From positions 542,501 to 606,500 of the forward strand of contig JACVTC010000001.1 of NCBI GenBank assembly GCA_016946835.1: a stretch of DNA of 64,000 bases, given 5' to 3'. Under the pieces are notes generated by a model. It did not search any database, had not been told where the DNA came from, and was given only the letters and a program-made list of their open reading frames with translations. The stretch's first letter is position 1; each line of letters begins with the position of its first letter. Shown piece by piece: positions 1-12,080 of this stretch. Origin of the DNA: Neocallimastix lanati (nom. inval.) (lineage: Eukaryota; Neocallimastigomycota; Neocallimastigomycetes; Neocallimastigales; Neocallimastigaceae). The translations under genes were made by a program, and so were the position numbers.

Positions 1-399
1 TATTAAATTGTTTAATCAATAATTATATAGTTATTTTATTAAAAGATTTGTATCAATATTATTTTATTATTATATTTTATATAGTTTATATACATGTATG
101 AATATGATTAAATGAATTATATAATTATATTATTAACTATTATTTTTGATTAGTACAAAAAGGAATTGAAATTCCATCCTTTAAAGTCTTTGTAAAATTA
201 TTAACTTAATAACATAATAATCATATTAATTATAAAAATAATAGTTTTTAATATTAATCTTAATAAATTTTATTAAAATAAAAACATAAAAGATTTTTAT
301 AAAGCATATCTACATTAATTTAAAATATTCAGGTTAATTATATAATTAAATTTATTTTAATATTTTAATATTTATATTACTATATTATTAATATCATTA

Positions 400-1127
400 T
401 TAAATTCTATTATGTGACTTAAAAAGTATAAAAGAAAAATGTAAAAATACATCTTTATGTTCTTTGTAAGGTTATTGTAAAATTACCTTAATAGTGATTA
501 GAACTATGACTTCAGCATGAACCACTCGGGGTCAACCCACATTTTTTCCAAAAATATTTTAATAATTTTTATTAATATTATTTATTATTTCAGCATTTCA
601 ATTTCTATATTCTAATTGATGGCTTTTTAAAAAACTTATAGATCCTTATCGATTAGACAGAAATTAGAAAATTCTAATTTTAAAAATATTTTATATTTTT
701 TCCATAATATTCGTTTTATATTAAAATTGATCGATTTTAATCGATTTCTAGAATTTTTTATTACTCTACAATAACTGTTTTTCCCTAAAAAGTATAAATA
801 AGAGTGAAAATTCAATTAAAAATTAATCTTCGTGTTTTTATTTTTTAAAATAAATAAAAATAAATAAGAATAAAATAAAATATATAATAATCTCATGTTT
901 TATAATAATTATAAAAAAAACTTTTATAATAAAATAATTTTATTCATTAATTTCTTGGTGTTTACCTATTGATTTAATAAAAGACAACTCCAGCTCCATT
1001 ACAATAAAAACATCAGATTAAAATAATACTCAGTACATTTACATCAAGTCTCGATCACCAAATCTTTTGGAACCCCAATAAGGAATTCCATAATTTCTGT
1101 TGAGAGAAATTTATCAATTGGTGGAGA
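400..1127 (+). promoter_or_regulatory. LTR-like leader of a gypsy relic (TATA box, LTR end, primer site)
   Basis: A TATA-box-like TATAAATA lies at 793-800, downstream of AT-rich sequence with several short inverted motifs around ATCGATT. TTATCA at 1111-1116 looks like an LTR end, and TGGTGGAGA at 1119-1127 starts with TGG as a primer-binding site does. The same TGGTGGAGA core follows TTATCA near 56.37 kb. A gag-like frame begins about 85 bases later. The left LTR boundary is not clear. Calling it an LTR is inference from layout and from the parallel at 56.37 kb. Confidence 0.4.
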
Positions 1128-1211
1128 ATCCATGGCCTAATAATTATAAGAGAGCGCTCTATATTTAAATTTTTCTTGTGTATTATTATTAAAAATAATA
1201 ATCACAAAAAA

Positions 1212-3449
1212 ATGTCTCAAATAGACTTGAATTTGGGAACTTCCAGTTATTCTAGTACTCCAACTCGAAGGGATAATAGAATGTCATTTATTGAAGTTAA
1301 AAAGGCAGTGAAAAGTTTTCCTATATTGAGAAAGGAAAACATTACTGTTAAAGAATGGTCTAATACTTTAAGCTGTTTCTTCTCGAGTAAAAATGAACAT
1401 CCAAGAATATCTATAAAGCTTTCTTGCTAACAACTACTGGAGAGCCTTATTTAATCATTTCACAGTTGAAAAGTTAGAAGATTTTGAAGGTCACTCTGTG
1501 TACCCTTCTTTTAATGAAATAAGAAAGACCCTTTTAACTGAAATGAACGAAGAAACTGATCCAAAAGAACTTTATATAAAAGAATTAGAAATTTGTGAAA
1601 CTATATCGGGAATTATCTAAGGAGTTTCAACATCGTGTGGATGCGTATTTATATTCCGATGTGATTAGAAATCGCTTTGAACCATGGAAGGAAATTGCAA
1701 AAAAAAGGAAAACTTATTCATTAATAGAAGCTATGAGGATAGTCGAAGAGGAAGATAAATGAGAAATTGAATAAAAAAATGATAATCTTCTAGAACCTAT
1801 AAAAATAATACTAACAAAGGTACCTCTAATCCTCCTTCCTCTTTTAAAAATGTAGTTAAAAGGTCATTTTCTCTAAAATAAACTGTTATTCCAAATGATG
1901 ATACCATTGACAATCTAACGGATTAATTCTCGAAGATACGTATACATGTTTGTTATAACTGTGGTCAGAAAGGACATCATGCCAGATTCTGTACAAATGA
2001 ACTTTCTGCTCAAAATGTTCAATTACTGTAAAGTTGAATGACTAAGGTTATTTATATTAATAAAGAAGTTCTCAATCTTCCCATAATGAAAATAAAATTG
2101 AAAAACAAACTTTCACCCTAAAAATTTCTTCTTTCAGTTGTGACTTCTATGCCATAAAAAGGCATTTATTTGGAAGAAGATGAAGACTTCTCAAGTGATG
2201 AAGAGGAATCTCTTGATGTTCGAAAGAAGTTAAAAGAAGAAACTGAAGTATATATTCTTTCTGGAAATACAAATAAACAACACACTAATACTGAAAATTA
2301 AACATATAAAAAAGAGGAAGGAAACCTGCTTTTCTAAGAGGTGATATCATCGATCCTTCTATTATTAATAAGTATATTCAAGATTCAAAAAAACTAATAA
2401 AGAATTAAAAGATAAAGGGAGACTCGGAGAAGATATTTCTTATGATAAAGATGAAATCAATGATACAAATAACATTAAACATGCTGTGAAGAAGAAAAAG
2501 TTTCTCGAGTTTCTAAAACCGATTTTAATAATGAAAGATAAAAACCTACAATTTATACGAAGCTTTAGCGAACACTAATGCTGGAATTAAATTTGCCTAA
2601 TTGTTTGCTGTTAGTCCTTTCCTTAAGAAATTACGTTATAAAAGGCTAAAACTAGATCGTTTTGTTGCAAATTCCATTAATACTATTGAAGAGTTCGATG
2701 AAGAACTAAGCAATCAAGAAAGGGCTTTTATGATGGGTTTAAACTCCTATTTAGAGGATAATGAAGTTCATAATGACATCACCGTGGAAAATCATCTTAA
2801 AACAATGATGGATATAAGAATTGTTATAGCTACTAGTTTTATTCATGATTCTCCTGTTTGTGGTTTAGTGGACTCTGGTGTTTTATTAATGCAATTTCTA
2901 GACCTTTCTTTAAGAAAATTAAATCAAAGGTTACTACGGTGGAATCAAAAGAACATGGTTCAAGGTAGTTGGTAGAGGATTTATCATGTCAAATTGTCTG
3001 GTACGATTGAAAGTAGAATTTACTATTTTTTCAATTGAGGAAATGTTTTGGGTCTTTGATGATGAGTCCTCCTCATATGACATTGTTTTTGGTGAAGGAA
3101 TTCAAAAAAAATAACGTTTATTTATTGATCCGGATGATGATGGTCTTTATTTAAAGACTAAAAATGGTTTAACATACATAGCTACTACTGTGAAAGAGAC
3201 GAATGGTCAATTATTATTATTTATAAAATTACAGTTTTTAATGATATTTTCATGATTACTAATAATAAAAATATTATAGTTATCAATTCTAATGATGAAT
3301 TAAATAATATAATCACTTCTAATGATAAATTAAATAAAAGGATCAATGAATTTAGTGATGTTCTTGGTAATTCAATTAATGAAGTTTCAATTTCTTGTGC
3401 AAATCCTTATACTTTTCCATTAAATGTCAATAAACCAACTAAATTATGA
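1212..3449 (+). mobile_element. Ty3/gypsy-like gag-protease relic
   Basis: Fossil of an LTR retrotransposon. The gag part starts at the ATG at 1212 (protein begins MSQIDLNLG). A CCHC zinc knuckle (CYNCGQKGHHARFC) lies at 1951-1992. An acidic stretch follows, then a retropepsin-like segment at about 2800-3240 whose active-site triad reads DSG near 2871. No reverse transcriptase or integrase follows: after 3450 the sequence turns to AT desert. The frame is interrupted many times (roughly ten or more), so the copy is old and dead. Gypsy rather than copia is chosen because the protease is of the VDSG type with no copia-type WILDSG, and because of the leader motif upstream. The family call is moderately sure. 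Confidence 0.6.
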
Positions 3450-4560
3450 TCTCATAAATTTTCAATTTACTTTTTTATTTAATTTAAAAAAAATTTTTTT
3501 ATTTAAATTATTTTTTTATTAACTTTTGATAAAAATTGTAATTAAAAGAAACTCAAAATGAAATACAATATTATTATATTGATTATATTTTATGATAAAT
3601 CTTTACTTTATATTTTGATAAATAATAAAAAAAAAGAAAGCCAGAATATTACTTATGATACATCTTTATATCAATTAGTAAGATTATAATTAACATTTTA
3701 TTGAATATTTATAAATTAAATTTTATATTTGTAACGAATACTAAAATTTGTAATAAAAAAATTATTTTTTAATTCCGTGCTTTTATTAATCAATTAGTTC
3801 ATAATAAGTAATTTGATATATTACAAATTTAATTGATTAATTAATATTTAATAAATTTTATTTTAAAAATTAATAAAAAAGCAATCTTAATTGTCCAGAA
3901 CTTATTAAAAAATTCGATTAAAATAAATAATTTATATTTTTTATTATTAACAATATTATTATCACTTATAGTTTAATATTTTTATTTTATACAAAAAAAA
4001 ATGTATCTTAGCTTCTTTTTATATATTATATTTTTAAATCTACATATTTCATTTATTTTATTATTAACTTGAACTTGAAAATTTACTCATGTATAATTCC
4101 TTGATTAAAATTTTATTTGATATATTATTAATATAGATTAGTTTATATTATTATTTTATAAAAAAAAATTTAAATTTAAGATTTGTCTGTCATCCGAATA
4201 CTTGAGGAGGATCATGTAACGAATTCTAAATTTTGTAGAAAAAAATATATATTTTTAATTTCATGTTTTTATTAATCAATTAGTTAATAATAAGTAATTT
4301 GATATATTACAAATATAATTGATTAATAATTATTTTAATAAATTTTATTTTAATAAATTAATAAAACAAATTTTTTATAAAACATTTTTTTACTTACTAT
4401 TAATTTTCAGTGTTGCCTATTGTTTTTACTATTGAGTGCCTCTAGCACTTTACAATATTAAAAAAACTATTTTTAACATTTACCCTAAAATCTATCTTTA
4501 AAAAAAAACTTTAATAAAGATAAAAAATAATATAAATTTTATTTAAAAAAACTTTCAAAA
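3450..4560. repeat. AT desert with two copies of an LTR-start-like repeat
   Basis: No gene is seen. Two related stretches, 3730-3880 and 4215-4370, both start TGTAACGAAT. They share the segment around TTTATTAATCAATTAGTT and AGTAATTTGATATATTAC, with only a few differences. TGTAACGAA is a common kind of gypsy LTR start, and the same start appears at 48124. They are probably truncated LTRs of one family, about 485 bases apart. This is inferred from the shared sequence only. Confidence 0.5.
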
Positions 4561-6354
4561 GGAAAAAAAAAATTTAATTTTTGTAAGTAGTAAGTTCTTG
4601 AATTTAACCATTAATGAATTATTTATATTTTGTAAACCGGTCAGCTAAATTGTCCTTTGATTTTATATTTCTTAATTTAATTATATTTTTATTAATTAGA
4701 TCCGTAATATGATGATATCTTATTTCTATGTGCTTTGATTTCGGGTTTATTGACTGGTTTTCATTATTATAAATTGTTGCTTTATTGTCAGAAAATATTG
4801 TTATATTATATATCTATATTTAATTTATTTAATAAATTTTTATACCAAAGAGAATGCTTTACATATTCGCTCAAACTGTAATATTCTACTTCAGTCGTAT
4901 ACGTTAATACACAATGTTGAAGTTTTGAGAACCAGCTTGTTGGAGTTCCTCCCATTATCATAAGAAATCCTGAAGTTGATTTTCTTGTCTCCAGCATAAT
5001 CTGCATCTGCATAAACTATGAGGTTAGTACCCTTTTCTATTTTTATTCCATAATTCTTAGTGTATTTTAGATATCTAAATATATTAAGTACATTAAACCA
5101 ACCTTCTAAGTTAGGATTATTTGACTTTTCTGTAGCTTTAATTACTTCAAATAAAATATTAGGACGAGTACATATTGCGAGATAAAGTAAGTTACCAATT
5201 GCGCTGCGATATTTTGTTTCATTGAATTTTATAGGTTTTAATTTACTATTTTCATTTGGAATAAAATTTTTTACAAGAGTAAGTTTAATATTAAATTTGT
5301 TTAATATATCATTAATATATCTTGTTTAATTCCTATAACGAATTCTACATTACCTATACCTTTAATATTAAATTTTCTTTTAATTGATTCTTTGTATCAA
5401 TTTCTTTATTTGTTACACCAATTAAGATGTCATCAACATATACTAATAAGATACAAACAATTTCTTTATTTTCATCTAATTTTGTATACATACAAGGTTC
5501 GCCTTTTGCTCTATTAAAATTCATATTTATAAGTTCACTATTAAGTCTTTCATTCAACTCTTTACCGGCTTGCTTTAAATCATAAAAAGCCTTTTCTAAT
5601 TTCCAAAAAGATTTATTGTATGAATCATGGCCCTCAGGAGCCTTCATATATATATTTTCTTTTAAATTGGCGTTTAGATATGTTGAGTTAATGTCAATTT
5701 GTTTTGTATTGAAATCGCGTTGAACTGCTATTTTTGTAATAATTCTTAATGTATCTTGCTTTAATGTTGGTGCAAAAGTTTCTTTAAAATCAATTCCATA
5801 TTGCTGAGTATAACCTTTTGCTACCAATCTTGCCTTCCTTTTTATTATATTTCCATTTCGATCCCTTTTATTTTAAATACCCAGCGAGAAGATATGATGT
5901 TTAACCCTTCTGGAACTGAATTAACAATTTTAAATACCTTTAATTTTCCCATATTTTCTAATTCTTCTTTGACTGCATTTATCCATTAATTCTTATCGTC
6001 TAATTTAAATATATCTTTGAAATTATAAGACTCTTTATATGTATTATATTTATTATCTAATTTATGTGTTGATATATTATTATATTTTATTCTTTTATTT
6101 ATTTTGTTGGATTTTTTATTGAATTTTCTTTTCATATTATGTGTAATTTCAATGTTACTATTATTTATATTATTTAATTCACTTTGATAATTTATACTAT
6201 CTTTTTTATTGATTGTTATATTTTCAGTTATATTAATATTATTGTTGTTTTTATCATTATTAGATTCTTTGTTATTGTTATATCTTGGACTAATATTGTG
6301 ATTATTATCAACTGTAGTATTATTATTATATGTTTGAAAATTATCGTTATTATA

Positions 6355-6387
<33 letters not shown>

Positions 6388-7290
6388 GTTATTATTATTA
6401 TTGTCATCCTTTAAAATATTGTTTTTATTATTTTTATATCTTTTATATTGTATATTATTTCTTATATTATCTTCTATTCTATTATTATTGTGAGAATTAT
6501 TTTGAATTGTATTACTAACATATTTAACTATTATAATTGTCATTATAATTTTGAAGATTATTATTAATGTAATCATTCACCCTAAATTCATTATTGGAAT
6601 TATTAAAATGTAGTAAGGAATTACCTGGATCATTTTCCATGAATTTAACAGTACGAGAAATAATGATTTTGTTATTTGTAAGATCTAGTATTTTTAAGCT
6701 GATGTATTATTGTAATATCTCAGAAATATACATAAATTAGAATTATTATCAAATTTAGTGTGGAGTTTCTTTGGGGATATAAAAGAAAACTCAACAACCG
6801 AAAACTCTGAAGATGTTATAATTAATTTGTTTATTATAAAAAAATTTCAAAAGGAACTTTATTATTGATACCTTGATGTAGTAATAAATTTTGAATAAAG
6901 TTTGAGGTTTCTACTGCAAATTCCAAAAAATTGTGACTGAGCTTTGCTTCATTTAGAAGAGCTTTTGCTGATGAAATGAGAATACCATTAAACCTTTCAG
7001 AAGACAGTTTTGAGAGGGGTTATAAGGTATAGTATATTGATAAATTATACCATTTTCAATAATAGAATGCTTTAAATTTATTATTAAAGAATTCTTTACC
7101 ATTATATGAGCGAATAAATTTAATATTTTTTTAAAATTATTTAATATTTCATTATGCTATTTAATAAATTTATTGAAGGTTTCACTTTTAATAAATTATA
7201 ATTTTATATTCTTTAATGCTGGTTTAAATATTGAAATTATTAGTTATGTTTATTGATGCTCCACTATCCAATATCCAACAAGTAATAATA
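4560..7290 (-). mobile_element. Ty1/copia relic A (RNase H, RT, Asn-rich linker, integrase, protease end)
   Basis: Reading on the reverse strand, a copia protease motif (CWILDSG-like) sits near 7245-7275. Decayed integrase follows at about 6600-7250, with the 'LNG.L.S.AK.L..EAKLSHNF' kind of segment near 6930-6995. A very Asn-rich linker lies at 5986-6576, reverse transcriptase at about 5340-5990 (YVDDILIG near 5425) and RNase H at about 4640-5330. Domain order PR-IN-RT-RH fixes the family as Ty1/copia. No LTR pair is recognised. Integrase is worn down while RT is well preserved. The copy is broken in many places (about ten or more) and old. Confidence 0.85.
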
Positions 7291-7334
7291 TAATTAAATT
7301 TTTATAATTAAATTTTTATTATTAAATTTTATTA

Positions 7335-7705
7335 CTTCTTCAGATCTCATCCTGAGTCAAATGGTATGATAGAAAACCGTAACAAGGAAATAGGAAAATT
7401 ACTTAAATTACTTATTCAAAATGAACAAAAATGGGATGATTGTCTACCACCAGTACTTTGGGCATTAAGAACCACTAAAAACTCCAAAACAAAATTAGTA
7501 GTTTTGAACTTTTATATGGACGTTGTGATACTTGGCCATTAGACCAGATATATATAAAGATCCAAACGAAATCGAAGAATATATTTTTCAAAGATTTATA
7601 AGACATCAAAAATGGGTAAAAGAAGCTACTGAATATTTTAAGCATGTCAACAAATACTGGGAACATAGAATTGGATTTAATAAAGTATTGAGAAAAACTT
7701 AAATA
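7335..7705 (+). mobile_element. Ty3/gypsy integrase relic
   Basis: The forward translation opens with a segment close to SHPESNGMIENRNKEIGKLL. This is the gypsy integrase core's last catalytic region (HPESNG...E). A tract with WALRTTKNSKT follows, then a C-terminal tract with KEATEYFKHVNKYWEHR. A second copy of the same integrase family lies at 47009-47580. Only this end of the element is left, and it is broken a few times. No PPT or LTR is evident downstream. Confidence 0.75.
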
Positions 7706-8560
7706 GATAAATAACGAAATTATAAAATTAAAATAAATATTAAATAATAAATTCTTATTTAACTTAACCCAAAAGCTAATTCATTCTAAAAGCGAAATCC
7801 ATTTTAAAAAAAAATTTAATTAAAAATAAATTAAAATAAAAATAATAACAATCTAATTAATCATTAACCATTTTAATTAAAAACTAAAATAAATTAATAA
7901 TTAATATTCTTTATATTTAATAAACAAATAAAATAATAATCTTGTAAATAATAAACAATTTGTAAACAAATTATAAACAAACAAATTTTAAATCTTATAA
8001 CTAAATAGTTTTAAAATTACTTATAATTTTTATAATTAATATTTATTCATTTTATAACTTAATTTCAATTTTAATTATTTTTTTAAATAACTTATTTAAA
8101 TAATTCTAATTAAAACTTACTTATTTTAATACTTTGTAAATATTTATAACAATTATTTATTTTATTTATTTTATTGTTTATAAATGTAAATAGTTTAAAA
8201 TTATTTAAAAATATAAAAACATGTAAATATTTCTTATAAATTATTCCTTGTTATTAATAAATTCAATAAATTATTATAAATATTTTAGTTTATTAGTTTT
8301 TAATAATTTATTTTTTCATTATTGAAATATTAAATAAATTATCAGTAATAAATATTTTATTATTTTATTAATATAAAAATAATAAATAAATAAAATTATA
8401 AATTTTGAAATTAAAATAAAACTTTCTTATAAAATAATTTTAGTGTTCTAATAAAACATTTTATTCAAATTTTCTTTCAATTTCATTATATTTTTTTGAT
8501 TTATACTTTTACAAAATTTAATTTTGTAAATTAAGAATATTAGTTATAAATCATTGTTGA
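7706..8560. other. AT desert, nothing recognised
   Basis: Almost pure A/T with runs of TTTATT and AATAAA. No open frame with protein-like composition, no tRNA motif and no clear repeat structure was seen. It could be worn-out LTR sequence belonging to the gypsy integrase relic on its left. Confidence 0.5.
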
Positions 8561-9329
8561 TAAGAATGTTCTAAATAATACATTCTTAATTAAATTGATG
8601 ATTTATTTCTAATACATTATTTGTACATTATTATTTTTGTACTTTATTAAATTTTTAAAATTCAAATATTAAAAACTAAATCAAAAATTATATTAAACTT
8701 TATACTTTTATATTAATTATAATATTTCTATATATTTAAAACTTATTAGAAATATCAATAATAAAGCTTATTTTTTTTATTTTTATATTAATAATATTTT
8801 ATATATTAATAATTAAAAATTTATATATTATAATTTAGTTTTTATTATAAAAGTTTATATCAAAAATGTCTTATTATATATTGAAAAATATTTTATTTTA
8901 TTAAAAACTTTTATATTAGAATAGTATTTTTATTACTAATTGAATATTTTAACAAATTGTAATAATAATTATAACAAATTAAATGGATTTGTATTAATAA
9001 TATTTTAAATAGATTTTTCTTTTTTTTTAAAAAAAAATACATATATATAAAAAATATATATTTTATTAATATTACAAATATATTTTATTTATATTTTAGG
9101 ATTAAAATTTTATATAATTGATTATAAAAATCAATTTAAAATTAATAAATGTAATAATTGTGGTAAAACAACTTTTATACCTTAAAAAAAAGTATAAATT
9201 TTAAATTTTGCTAATTTTTTAAGGAATTATAAATTTAATTATTAAATTAATATATAAAATAAAAACAAAAAAATTAAATAAATAAAGTTTGAGTGTTAAT
9301 TTATTATTTTTCTATTTTAATTCTCTAAA
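8561..9329 (+). repeat. Dispersed repeat, copy 1 (LTR-like)
   Basis: About 770 bases that align over nearly their whole length with 42910-43665. They share the short hairpin end (GAATG..CATTC), the segment CTTAATTAAATTGATGATTT, a run TTTTTCTTTTTTTTTAAAAA, AAAACAACTTTTATACC and the closing TTAATTCTCTAAA. In copy 2 a TGGTGGAGATAT motif, like a gypsy primer-binding site, follows 14 bases after the repeat. That makes an LTR the simplest reading. Copy 1 carries no such leader and may be a solo or 3' LTR. Confidence 0.6.
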
Positions 9330-10137
9330 CCATAAAATTGTTAATAAATCTTGACAATAAATAGATTCATTTTATAATTTGATTTTATATAAAAAATTGT
9401 TTAATATACTTTATAAGTATATGAAATTTTATTTATTACTTATTCATTTATAATTATTAAAAATTTATTTTATTCAAAAGAGAAAGATTAAAATTATTGG
9501 TTAAAATTATTATTTTTATATTCTAAAATTGGTGTAACAACATTATCCAATCAGTAATAAGTATATAAAATTTTATTTATTATTTCTGATATAAAATGAA
9601 ATATTTAAATCTTAATTAATATAAAATAGTTTTTATTATTCAAACATAAATTAATGTCATAAATCAAATTTAAATCTAATGATTTTACAACAATTTCAAT
9701 ATGTGACTTGATTTCTATATATTAATTATATTTATAATAATAAATTTTATAGCATAAACCAATGTTTTAATTATATTCTTATTATTTTATATTTATATTT
9801 ATATAGTTATTAAATATTTCCTTAAATAATAATTATTAATAGTTTTCTAATCATAAGAACAATTAATTAAATAGTTAATTATAACTAAATAACATAAAAA
9901 TAAAGCATTTCTCGGAATTAAGAGAAGTGTTGAAGTTGTGAAGTCTAGTTAAGATTAAAAGTTATATTGTATTTAGTAATGTTAAGTTAGTTTGTAATTA
10001 AAAGTATAAGAAAGTTGTTAAATAGCTTTTTAAATATATGTAGTTTTTAAATAAAATTAAATAAATAAATAAATAAACTAAAATTTAATAAATAAATCCC
10101 AACAAAAGTACATCGAACTTTTGAGTTGTATATCATT
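9330..10137. repeat. AT desert with first copy of a ~115-bp repeat
   Basis: A segment at about 9441-9560 is repeated at about 10138-10248. Both hold ATTATTAAAAATTTATTTTATT, then GAGA.GATTAAA and TATTCTAAAATTGGTG followed by AACAACATTATCC and ATCAGTAATAA. No gene is seen between them. The repeats are direct and about 700 bases apart; their nature is unknown. Confidence 0.5.
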
Positions 10138-10248
10138 TCTTCATTTATTATTATTAAAAATTTATTTTATTGAGAGAGATTAAAAATATTTGTTAAAATT
10201 ATTTTTATATTCTAAAATTGGTGAAACAACATTATCCTATCAGTAATA
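10138..10248. repeat. Second copy of the ~115-bp direct repeat
   Basis: Matches 9441-9560 with a handful of differences; see that entry. It is followed by AT-rich sequence up to about 10900 with no recognisable gene. Confidence 0.5.
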
Positions 10249-10904
10249 AAAATGATAATACTAATTTTATAATAAAATATCTTATAGAAATAACAATAAA
10301 ATATTAAGAATTATTAATAATTTATATATAATAGAAAATACATTTTATATATATTATATATATTAAAATTATATCACATAGTGTAAAGATGTGATTATCC
10401 CAATCACATTTTAAATTAAAAATTTTTCTTGTGTAATTCAAAAATGTAAATTATTCTTTGATTTATAAAATAATAAACAAAGTAAATAAATCATATGAAC
10501 TAAATTTTTGAATTATATTCTTTAAGCTACAAGATAAATTTTTAATGTAATAATTTTTATAAAATTTAATTCTGAGAAAATTATTGTTGTAAAATAATTT
10601 AAATGAATTAATTAAAGTTTAAAACAAAATAAATTAATTTATTTTGTGAAAATTTAACCCCTTTCAAAATTTAATCATGACTCCTTTAACATTGTTTTTA
10701 AATCGAAAATAAATAAAGACTTTACTTATAATATTAAAATAATAAATAGATAAATGAACTTAATTTTAATTATTTAGTATTTAGTTTAATTAATAATTAT
10801 ATTTTTCTAAATTTAGTTATAGTTTATAAATTTATTATTTAATAAAATTCATTAGGATAGTTTTATATTAAAATATATGTAATTTAAATAAAATAATATA
10901 TTAT

Positions 10905-11145
10905 CAATGTATTTAGGAAAAGTATAAATAGAAGATACTTTTCACATTTTTTCTCGATGTAATTGTTATTTTAACAAACAACTATTAAATATTAATAAAA
11001 TATATTTTTAATAAAAATATTTTTAATAAAATAAAAATTATTGTATCTTGTTATTGTAATCTATTATAGTATTTTCTTTTACACATAGTTTATACTATAA
11101 AATTTCAATATGTTTTATTTATTTTAATTTTGGTTTATACAAACT
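10905..11145 (+). repeat. LTR-like relic with TATA box
   Basis: AATGTATTTAG at about 10913 is followed by TATAAATAGAA at 10923 and then by a GTTATTTTAACAAAC-type stretch. The same order appears at about 25430-25620 (AATGTATTTAG, TATAAATAGAA at 25451, CATTTTAACAAAT). A promoter with downstream repeat of this kind fits the U3-R-U5 of an LTR. Boundaries are uncertain. Confidence 0.35.
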
Positions 11146-11345
11146 ACCACGCATGTTCCGTAGCCTGGTGGAAGAACTATCAATGGTGCACATGCTGCTG
11201 CATATTGTGCAGACTTTTAATAAAGTTAAACAAGATCATCATGGAATACCTCCTAATGTTCAAATAAGACTTCTATTCTTGTTACTGTTTGCAGTTCTAT
11301 GCTGCTAATTCTGAAAATAAGAATTTAGAAGATAACTTCATTTTT
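11146..11345 (+). other. GC-richer island with unidentified coding potential
   Basis: About 190 bases stand out by base composition from the AT desert. One forward frame is open from about 11136 to 11307 (contains FRSLVEELSMVHMLLH and QDHHGIPPNVQIRLL). Another frame becomes protein-like near its end (QFYAANSENKNLEDNF). CTGGTGGAAG at 11166-11175 resembles the gypsy leader motif TGGTGGAGA, and the LTR-like relic lies just upstream, so this may be the decayed start of a gypsy internal region. I do not recognise the protein. Confidence 0.3.
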
Positions 11346-11465
11346 TTTTTTTTTTTTTTTCCTGCTTTAATAATTTTATTTTATTTTTTTATATTTTTCC
11401 TGCTTTAATAATTTTATTTTTTTTTATATATTTTTCCTGCTTTAATATAATTTTATTTTAATTTC
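11341..11465. repeat. Poly-T tract and three-copy tandem repeat
   Basis: A T-run to 11360 is followed by three tandem copies, period about 37-38 bases, starting CCTGCTTTAATA at 11361, 11399 and 11436, each followed by T-rich sequence. A further T-run follows near 11468-11480. No coding role is seen. Confidence 0.8.
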
Positions 11466-12080
11466 TTTTTTTTTTTTTTATTTTAAAAGATTTTGTTAAA
11501 TCTTTGCAATTAATTTTATCTTAAAAATTTATGAAAATTTCTTGTATATTTATACTTTTTTAAAAAATACATTTTTATTATGCATAGTAAACTTATTTAT
11601 ATTTATAAATTATTAATTTATTCTTAAACAAATTTAAAAGATTATTAAATAAAATATGTTTTTTCTATTACAAAACCTTAAATATTATAATTATCGATTT
11701 ATTAAAATACAAATTAAATCTAATTAGGTACATTTATTATTTATTTATTATCACAATATTATAAATATTTTAATAATATAATTATTATTAAAAGATAATT
11801 TCAAATAGAGGTTTAATATTAAAATAAGGCAGTATGAAATTATGAAAACGAAAAGATGATTCTTTATTGTGATTTCTATTACTTAATTGGCATTATTAAT
11901 TTCAATTACGCAATATGATCAATTTTAACTTGTTCATTAAAGAAATTTCATCTAGGATGGTTTTCTTAGAGATTAGATGCGGATTTTATTATATAAATAA
12001 TTTGCATAAAAATATTTAGATAACTTGCTCCAATATAGTAGTTTTAGTACAAGAAAAAATGGTTTGATTAAACCATTATT
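11466..12080. other. AT desert, nothing recognised
   Basis: A/T-rich sequence with no protein-like frame. From about 12030 on, the reverse strand begins to look like the worn inner part of the copia relic that follows. Confidence 0.4.

Noticed and set aside
6184-6518. Forward poly-Ile/poly-Tyr frames.
   Set aside because: Antisense of the ATT/AAT repeat in the Asn-rich linker of copia relic A.
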